12,745 nucleotides of DNA from Akkermansiaceae bacterium (lineage in GTDB: Bacteria > Verrucomicrobiota > Verrucomicrobiia > Verrucomicrobiales > Akkermansiaceae), in contig JALZWJ010000216.1 in assembly GCA_023300065.1 (NCBI GenBank), positions 1 through 12,745 of the forward strand, in the 5' to 3' direction. A program made the position numbers and the translations under genes. Below the pieces are notes generated by a model that worked only from the letters and a program-made list of their open reading frames with translations, had not been told where the DNA came from and ran no database searches. Positions 7,411 to 12,745 of the stretch are shown in pieces. Position 1 is the stretch's first letter; the number at the start of each line of letters is the position of its first letter.

Positions 7411-10400
7411 ATGTTCTCTTTTACAGTGACATTTCTTTCAAAGTTCCTTTTCCGTTTTTCTCTCATCTTTGCTGGAGTCTCTGCAGCGCAGGCAGCCAAC
7501 ATTCTCTTGGTCACTGATGACAATACTCAAACCCAAAGTTTGAACGATTTTCTAGTCTCAGAAGGCCATACTGTGACACGAGACCAAAGAGCCAATGGCC
7601 CTGGTGATGTGAGCAGCTTTCAACTGGTCATCGTCGCTCGTGAGACAAATAGCGGTGACTATGATGACGGAACTGAACCGGCAGATTGGAATGGCTTGAG
7701 CCTCCCGATCATCAATATGGCTCCGCATGTCATGCGCTCGATTCGCTGGGGATGGGTCAATGGGAACAATCTCCCCGCTCTTACTCTTTCTTCTTACGAT
7801 AGCCCCTTTCTCAATGCTTCACATCCCATCGTGCAGGGCACAACGACTTCGATCCTAAATCCAGGATCCTCAGCAACCGGAGTATCAAACCCTCTACCCG
7901 CAGGGACTGAGCAAATCGCGGCGATGGGAAACGGTGCGAGCCATGGAATTTTCGTCATTCCCACCGGCGCTTCATTTTTCGGTAATAGAGGCACGGCAGG
8001 CGATGTCCGGATCGGGTTTCTCCGTGGGGATACGAGCTCTTGGGATAACGCCTCTACCAATGGTAAGGTACTTTTGAGTAATGCCATTAATTGGGTGCTC
8101 GGCACGGTGTTCGGCCCGCCTACCCTCGTAAATAGCCCTGCGACGAATCTACTGTCTACTTCAGCCACGATTGGTGGGGGAGTGAGCGAGAGCGGAGGCA
8201 GCACCCCTGAAGTCACCATCTACTACGGGGATAACGATGGCGGAGCGAACTCTGTAGCTTGGGACTCCAGCGTGGACCTCGGTTCCCAAGGCGGGACTTT
8301 CTCTACGGCACTTTCTGGATTAACACCGGGGACGATCTATTATTTCCGAGCCTATGGCCGCAGTGTTTTGGGAAATAACTGGGCCGATAGCAGTGCGAGT
8401 TTTACCACGCTGCCACCGCCCGATCTTAGCCCTCTCATTATTAATGAGTTTTTGGCCTCAAACGATGGCACTTATGCTAACTTTCCGAATCCGAATCAAG
8501 TAGCGGGGCAGACCGAAGATTGGATCGAGATTCTGAACATCTCAAATTCCCCAATCTCACTCGATGGTTGGTATCTCACCGATGACAGCGCGGTCCCGAC
8601 CCTTTGGCCTTTCCCAAGTGGAAGCACGATCAGCGCAGGAGGCTTCCTCCTCGTCTACGCATCTGGCACAGGCGTCCCTGATACGAATGGGAATCTGCAC
8701 TCCAACTTTAAGCTGAGTGCGGGGGGGGAATACTTCGCTCTCGTCAGACCTGATTTTTCGATTGCCTCTGCCTTTAATGAAGACGGCACGGACTATCCTA
8801 ATCAAGGGACCGATGTCTCCTACGGGATTCATCCTATTTCCACTCTGCCGGTCTTCTTTTCTAATCCAACCCCTGGAGCCCCGAACGATCAAGGCGGGGT
8901 TGCTCGGGTCGCGGATACGACTTTCAGTGTGAATCGCGGTATCTACAGTGCGCCTTTTCAGGTTGCGATCACCACGCTCACCGAAGCGGCCACCATCTAC
9001 TTCACGACGGATGGAAATCCACCGATTGATGATGCTGGGAATCAAAGCGCCACGGCCTCGATCTACTCCGGGCCGGTCAGCATTTCACAAACCACCATCC
9101 TGCGGGCAGTTGCGGTCAAGACCGGCTTAGCTTCCACAAATATCGATACCCAGACTTATCTTTTGATCGATGTCGCTGGAGCAGGGGCAAACGGCCTTGA
9201 TCCCGGCGGGCTCAATGCGGTCATTCTTAACCAGACTCGGCCAAATGGTTTTCCCTCACTTACGAGTGGAGATTACAACATGGATCCAGAGGTGACTCAG
9301 TCCACTAGTCAGGTCACTGGTCATCCAACCGGCACGACGGAAGCGAAGGCGCTGATTCAGAGTTTGGTGGAGATCCCGACCTTGTCGATTGCGATGGATT
9401 TCGATGACTTCGCAGGTTCGACCAATGGGATTTATACAAACTCGACGCAGTCGGGCTTTGCTTGGGAAAGAGCCTGTTCGGCTGAATTGATTCAGGGAGA
9501 TAACTCAGAAGCGTGGCAGGAGAACTGCGGAATCCGAGTTCAAGGAGGATCGAGCCGGACGCCGAGCAGCAGCCCGAAACACGGCCTTAGCTTGAGATTT
9601 CGTGAAACCTATGGAGCGAGTAAGTTACGGGAGAATGTTTTCCCGGAGAGTGAGGTGGACACTTTTGACACGCTCGCGATCCGCGCGGGTTATAATAACT
9701 CGTGGGTTCATTCGACTGCGGATCAACGTGGCCGAGGTTCTATGATCCGTGATCAGTGGGCCCGAACCACGATGCTGGACATGGGTAACCCCGAGGGAGG
9801 ACAGGGTATGATGGTCCATCTCTATATTAATGGTTTCTACTGGGGTGTGCATAACCTGACGGAACGACAAAATGCCTCGCACTATGCGGAGCATAACGGA
9901 GGGGATGATGATTTGCTCGATGCCCGCAATGGCGGGGGTTTTGTTGATGGAGATTCTATCGCATGGGAGGCGATGAGGAGTGTCGTCAATAGCGGTGACT
10001 GGGCGAAGATCCAGCAGGTCCTCGATGTAGACACCCATATCGATTACCAAATCATGAATCGCTACGGCGGTAATTCTGACGTTTCATCAGGTAATAACTG
10101 GCGTGCTGCGGGAGGTGGGCCATTTCCGGCAGGCCAGCCGGAGCTGATGGCACCGTGGCAAATTTATGCTTGGGACAGCGAGCGGACTTTGGAGGATGAG
10201 ACAAGCTCTGCTGAAGTGGTCGATCCTGCCGGCATTCGTAACACTTTATTGAATATTCCTGAGTATCGGATCCGTTTTGCGGACCGCCTTCAGAAGCATT
10301 TCTTTAATGGGGGTGCTCTGACTCCTGATAACACCGCAGATCGTTGGTTGGAGTGGGCAGGTGTTCTCGATCTCCCCATCATCGCGGAGTCGGCCCGCTG

Positions 10401-11661
10401 GGGAGACCACCGTGGGAATCTCTTCGATCGGGATGGTGAGTGGCTCACGGAGCAGGCCCGAATGATTAATACTTATTTCCCAGTTCGCTCTGCGAATGTT
10501 CTTCAGGATTACGAAAGTGCGGGAATTTTTCCTAATTTCGACGCGCCGGTGTTTCACGTGGCAGGATCTCCTCAACATGGTGGTCGTATCTCCGCGGGTG
10601 GGAGCATTTCCTTGGTCGCTTCCGTTGGCACGATCTACTACACGATTGATGGATCGGATCCTCGATTGGAGGGTGGTGAGATCAGTTTTAGTGCCTTCAT
10701 TTTGGCGAGTGGAACTTCGTTTTCTTTGAGTGAAAGCGCACTTGTCCGCAGTCGGACGCTGAATAGGGGTGAATGGTCAGGGCTCAACGAAGCGGTGTTT
10801 TTCGTAGGAGAGGGAGCGGCTGCAGGGAATCTGGTGATCTCCGAGATCATGTATAATCCTCCGGGTCAGCTCGAAGAGGATGAATATCTTGTGTTGATGA
10901 ACATCAGTGCGACTGAGGTCATCGATCTCAGTGGAGTTTCCTTTGATGATGGCGTGGAGTTCACCTTTGCTCTTGGGACTGTCTTGCCGCCTTTGGGTCG
11001 CATCGTGGTGACGACTAATCAGACGGCTTATGTGTCTGCTTACGGCGCTTCCGGACTCACGATTGCGGAGGGAGAATTTACGGGAGATCTTTCCAACGGA
11101 GGTGAAATGATTGGTCTGGTGACTCCGGAGGGTGTCGACATTCAGCGCTTTGCTTACGATGATCAGGCTCCTTGGCCGGTGAGTGCCGATGGAGATGGCT
11201 ATGCTCTGGTTCTGGCTATCCCTGATTCGAATCCTGATCACACTCTCTCGGCAAGCTGGCGTGCGGGTTCTCCGCTTGGAACTTCCGATTACGATACTTG
11301 GGTCGGTCTTTATCCGGGGGTCGATCTTAGCGATCCTGATGGTGATTTTGATGGTGATGGATTCAGTAACAGGGATGAGCTGATTTGGGGGCTTGATCCT
11401 ACAGATCCAGCATCGGTCAATCCTTACGGCGCCGGATTCGATGTGACAGGAAGCTTAAGTTATACGCGACGTGACTCTGCGCTGAGCGGATTGATCTATC
11501 GTGTGTGGACTTCATCTGATCTGAGCACTTGGACCGAGGATACTGGTGCAGTCCAGCTTGTGGGCGCTTCGGATGTAAATGATGTCGAAACGGTGGATGT
11601 GACGCTCTCAGGGCCACTTGCTAGCGAGCGACTTTTTTTCCGGATCGAGGCGAGCGAGTGA
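7411..11661 (+). CDS. Very large secreted multidomain protein with CotH-kinase-like core, two lamin-tail domains and FFRIE-type C-terminal module
   Basis: The product has 1,416 residues from ATG 7411, which gives a normal signal peptide (hydrophobic to about 24, AQA|A at 28). An in-frame GTG at 7372 would add 13 residues. Approximate order: Rossmann/ThuA-like domain (30-231, ILLVTDD start), FN3-like (236-335), lamin-tail domain 1 (340-475, PLIINEFLASNDG), chitobiase-C-like (507-585, TIYFTTDGNPP), CotH-like core (650-990), second chitobiase-C-like (1048-1130, TIYYTIDGSDP), lamin-tail 2 (1140-1255, VISEIMYNPPG), Ca-binding repeat (1308-1335, DPDGDFDGDGFSN) and tail (1342-1416, YRVWTSSDLSTW ... 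LFFRIEASE). CotH-like hallmarks include K723 in PKHGLSLRF, GFYWGVHNLTER (808-819), D890 in NSDVSSGNNW and D922/E924 in WDSER. Bacterial CotH proteins are atypical protein kinases; kinase activity here is unproven. It could be an adhesin or a surface-organising protein. It is probably transcribed alone and ends at a strong terminator. Confidence 0.92.
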   Translation: MFSFTVTFLSKFLFRFSLIFAGVSAAQAANILLVTDDNTQTQSLNDFLVSEGHTVTRDQRANGPGDVSSFQLVIVARETNSGDYDDGTEPADWNGLSLPIINMAPHVMRSIRWGWVNGNNLPALTLSSYDSPFLNASHPIVQGTTTSILNPGSSATGVSNPLPAGTEQIAAMGNGASHGIFVIPTGASFFGNRGTAGDVRIGFLRGDTSSWDNASTNGKVLLSNAINWVLGTVFGPPTLVNSPATNLLSTSATIGGGVSESGGSTPEVTIYYGDNDGGANSVAWDSSVDLGSQGGTFSTALSGLTPGTIYYFRAYGRSVLGNNWADSSASFTTLPPPDLSPLIINEFLASNDGTYANFPNPNQVAGQTEDWIEILNISNSPISLDGWYLTDDSAVPTLWPFPSGSTISAGGFLLVYASGTGVPDTNGNLHSNFKLSAGGEYFALVRPDFSIASAFNEDGTDYPNQGTDVSYGIHPISTLPVFFSNPTPGAPNDQGGVARVADTTFSVNRGIYSAPFQVAITTLTEAATIYFTTDGNPPIDDAGNQSATASIYSGPVSISQTTILRAVAVKTGLASTNIDTQTYLLIDVAGAGANGLDPGGLNAVILNQTRPNGFPSLTSGDYNMDPEVTQSTSQVTGHPTGTTEAKALIQSLVEIPTLSIAMDFDDFAGSTNGIYTNSTQSGFAWERACSAELIQGDNSEAWQENCGIRVQGGSSRTPSSSPKHGLSLRFRETYGASKLRENVFPESEVDTFDTLAIRAGYNNSWVHSTADQRGRGSMIRDQWARTTMLDMGNPEGGQGMMVHLYINGFYWGVHNLTERQNASHYAEHNGGDDDLLDARNGGGFVDGDSIAWEAMRSVVNSGDWAKIQQVLDVDTHIDYQIMNRYGGNSDVSSGNNWRAAGGGPFPAGQPELMAPWQIYAWDSERTLEDETSSAEVVDPAGIRNTLLNIPEYRIRFADRLQKHFFNGGALTPDNTADRWLEWAGVLDLPIIAESARWGDHRGNLFDRDGEWLTEQARMINTYFPVRSANVLQDYESAGIFPNFDAPVFHVAGSPQHGGRISAGGSISLVASVGTIYYTIDGSDPRLEGGEISFSAFILASGTSFSLSESALVRSRTLNRGEWSGLNEAVFFVGEGAAAGNLVISEIMYNPPGQLEEDEYLVLMNISATEVIDLSGVSFDDGVEFTFALGTVLPPLGRIVVTTNQTAYVSAYGASGLTIAEGEFTGDLSNGGEMIGLVTPEGVDIQRFAYDDQAPWPVSADGDGYALVLAIPDSNPDHTLSASWRAGSPLGTSDYDTWVGLYPGVDLSDPDGDFDGDGFSNRDELIWGLDPTDPASVNPYGAGFDVTGSLSYTRRDSALSGLIYRVWTSSDLSTWTEDTGAVQLVGASDVNDVETVDVTLSGPLASERLFFRIEASE

Positions 11662-11689
11662 TCCAGTAGGTTATTCATCTCTCTGAACG

Positions 11690-11721
11690 GGCCACCCAAT
11701 TTTAAAAAGGGTGGCCTTTTT
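11690..11721 (+). terminator. Intrinsic terminator of the CotH-like gene
   Basis: A perfect 8-bp stem, GGCCACCC (11690-11697) and GGGTGGCC (11709-11716), closes an 11-nt A/T-rich loop and is followed by TTTTT (11717-11721). This is a canonical Rho-independent terminator for plus-strand transcription, 29 bp after the CotH-like stop. On the minus strand the hairpin is not followed by a T run, so it should work mainly in one direction. Confidence 0.9.
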
Positions 11722-11722
11722 A

Positions 11723-12745
11723 TTACTGCTGAGGGGCAGCTGGAAAGGGCTGCTGGTAGAACATGAGTGTGGCCCAAGGGATGAAGCAGTGGCGGCGGGT
11801 TTCGGGGCGATTTTTTTCGGCGGCTTGCTGGGTGTAGGGGGCCTTGATACCGCGGCGATGAGTGTAGTGGTTGAGGACTTTCTCATACATGTTGTGGAGG
11901 CGTCCACGGCTGTCGTCTGAGATTCTTTTGTAGTGGTAACGACCTTCAAAGCTTTTGTAGGGCTCGTAGGGGACGTCGTTTCCGAGGTTGTATTTGGCGG
12001 TGTATTCGAAGCCTTTGAGGAGGCGGTTATCGAGGGCGCTGTAGAGGTCGATACCTTGAATCCAGGCGGTCTCGGCGGTGTTGGCGAGGAATTCAAGGCC
12101 CATCTGGGTGTGGCCTTGGTCACGGCCGGTTTCTTGGCATTGGCCGTTTTCTTTGAAATACATTCCGATGGCGCCATTTCCTTTTCCTTTACGGAAATAG
12201 GTGATGGCGCGGTTGAAGATGGCTTTGTCATCGAGGAAGACGCCCATCGCGATTATGGTTTGTTCCATTGCTGCGTCCCAGTTGCCGTTGGCGGAGGGGT
12301 AGAAGTCTTTGATGATAGGATACCAAATGTTGCGCAGCATAGTTTCGAACTGCTCTTGGTTTTCTTTAGGCCAGCCATCCCAGCCGCCTTTGTAGTGGCG
12401 GAGGAGTTCGGCGGCGATGAGGTAGTTTTCGCCACTCATGCCGACGAGGAGACGAGCGTCGTGGTTGGAGATTTTTTTGAGAGTGGAGGACCAGGCGTCA
12501 ATAATTTCAGCGGATTTTTGAGCGTGGATTTTTTCTCCTGAGAGAGCCCAGTGGAGGGCGTGGGTGTAGGCGGCGCGGGAGTCGTCAGTGAAATCGGAGG
12601 AGCCAATGTTAGGGTTGTTAGACGGGCCGCGTTGGACGTGGGGAACGGGATTGGCTTTCCATCTGAGGCTGGCGTAGCGGGAGTTCTTTAAGAGTTCCCA
12701 GGATTTTTTAAAAGGTTCTTCTCCGGCGGCGATTTTTTCTTTTAC
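11723..12745 (-). CDS. Alginate-lyase-family polysaccharide lyase (PF05426-like), 5' end beyond the window
   Basis: The frame is open from the right edge (12745) to TAA at 11723-11725, giving 340 residues; signal peptide and start lie outside the window. The fold looks all-helical (alpha/alpha toroid), as in the alginate-lyase family. Numbered from the window edge, visible family features are NNPNIGSSDF (43-52), SRAAYTHALHWALSGE (56-71) with AEIIDAW (79-85), GNWDAAMEQ (154-162) and GRDQGHTQ (207-214). The conserved Asn, Trp, Arg and His in the last two are candidate active-site residues. Such enzymes cleave uronic-acid polysaccharides by beta-elimination, usually in the periplasm or outside the cell; alginate, glucuronan or a related substrate cannot be distinguished, and related PL families share these motifs. 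The protein ends in a P/Q/A-rich tail (PFPAAPQQ) without the FFRIE module or PEP-CTERM. It is convergent with the CotH-like gene and stops beside that gene's terminator. Confidence 0.88.
   Translation of the reverse strand, partial: VKEKIAAGEEPFKKSWELLKNSRYASLRWKANPVPHVQRGPSNNPNIGSSDFTDDSRAAYTHALHWALSGEKIHAQKSAEIIDAWSSTLKKISNHDARLLVGMSGENYLIAAELLRHYKGGWDGWPKENQEQFETMLRNIWYPIIKDFYPSANGNWDAAMEQTIIAMGVFLDDKAIFNRAITYFRKGKGNGAIGMYFKENGQCQETGRDQGHTQMGLEFLANTAETAWIQGIDLYSALDNRLLKGFEYTAKYNLGNDVPYEPYKSFEGRYHYKRISDDSRGRLHNMYEKVLNHYTHRRGIKAPYTQQAAEKNRPETRRHCFIPWATLMFYQQPFPAAPQQ

Noticed and set aside
7122..7523. Minus-strand 133-codon frame across the pseudogene and the start of the CotH-like gene
   Set aside because: It overlaps the CotH-like signal peptide and the PEP-CTERM remnant antisense, is rich in R/K/T/S with no domain, and is best explained by chance.
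11933..12541. Plus-strand 202-codon frame opposite the alginate-lyase-family gene
   Set aside because: The opposite strand encodes a clear family with conserved motifs; this V/F/E/G-rich product is its mirror image.
1..12745. CRISPR arrays, tRNA or rRNA genes, insertion sequences
   Set aside because: I saw no regularly spaced repeats, cloverleaf-type sequences, transposase motifs or terminal inverted repeats.

Overview
The window looks like part of a chromosome from a Verrucomicrobia-type (PVC-group) bacterium, probably one that degrades polysaccharides. This is inferred from the gene families; there is no rRNA or other marker gene. The clues are a PEP-CTERM surface protein, secreted proteins whose C-terminal module ends in FFRIE or FYRLVIE, an ECF sigma factor coupled to a FecR-LamG membrane protein, a very large CotH/lamin-tail protein, and an alginate-lyase-family enzyme.

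Layout. Bases 85-4388 hold three exported-protein genes on the minus strand. In transcription order they are a PEP-CTERM protein (3648-4388), a glycine-rich beta-module protein (2539-3534) and a glycosidase-like beta-propeller protein (85-2454). A gap of about 300 bp (4389-4689) separates them from a divergent plus-strand operon: an ECF sigma factor (4690-5247) overlapping by 4 bp with a FecR/LamG transmembrane protein (5244-6869). Next comes a decayed, 5'-truncated PEP-CTERM gene (about 6978-7317), not listed by simple ORF calling because it carries a stop and a frameshift. A secreted multidomain protein of about 1,416 residues with a CotH-kinase-like core follows (7411-11661) and ends in a strong intrinsic terminator (11690-11721). 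A convergent alginate-lyase-family gene enters from the right edge on the minus strand, with its stop codon immediately beside that terminator (11723).

How the parts may fit. All intact genes except the sigma factor and the right-edge gene, whose 5' end is cut off, start with a recognisable export signal or carry a membrane anchor. The sigma/FecR pair has the architecture of a cell-surface signalling unit, with a LamG (lectin-like) domain outside the inner membrane, and could control neighbouring surface-protein or glycan-use genes. That regulatory link is inference. Two kinds of C-terminal ending occur side by side: the PEP-CTERM signal (one intact gene, one pseudogene) and a roughly 75-85 residue module shared by three proteins. 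The pseudogene and the intact protein at 2539-3534 appear to share the same beta module but carry different endings, suggesting tail swapping. No tRNA, rRNA, CRISPR array, insertion sequence or integrase was seen. Bases 1-84 show no gene.
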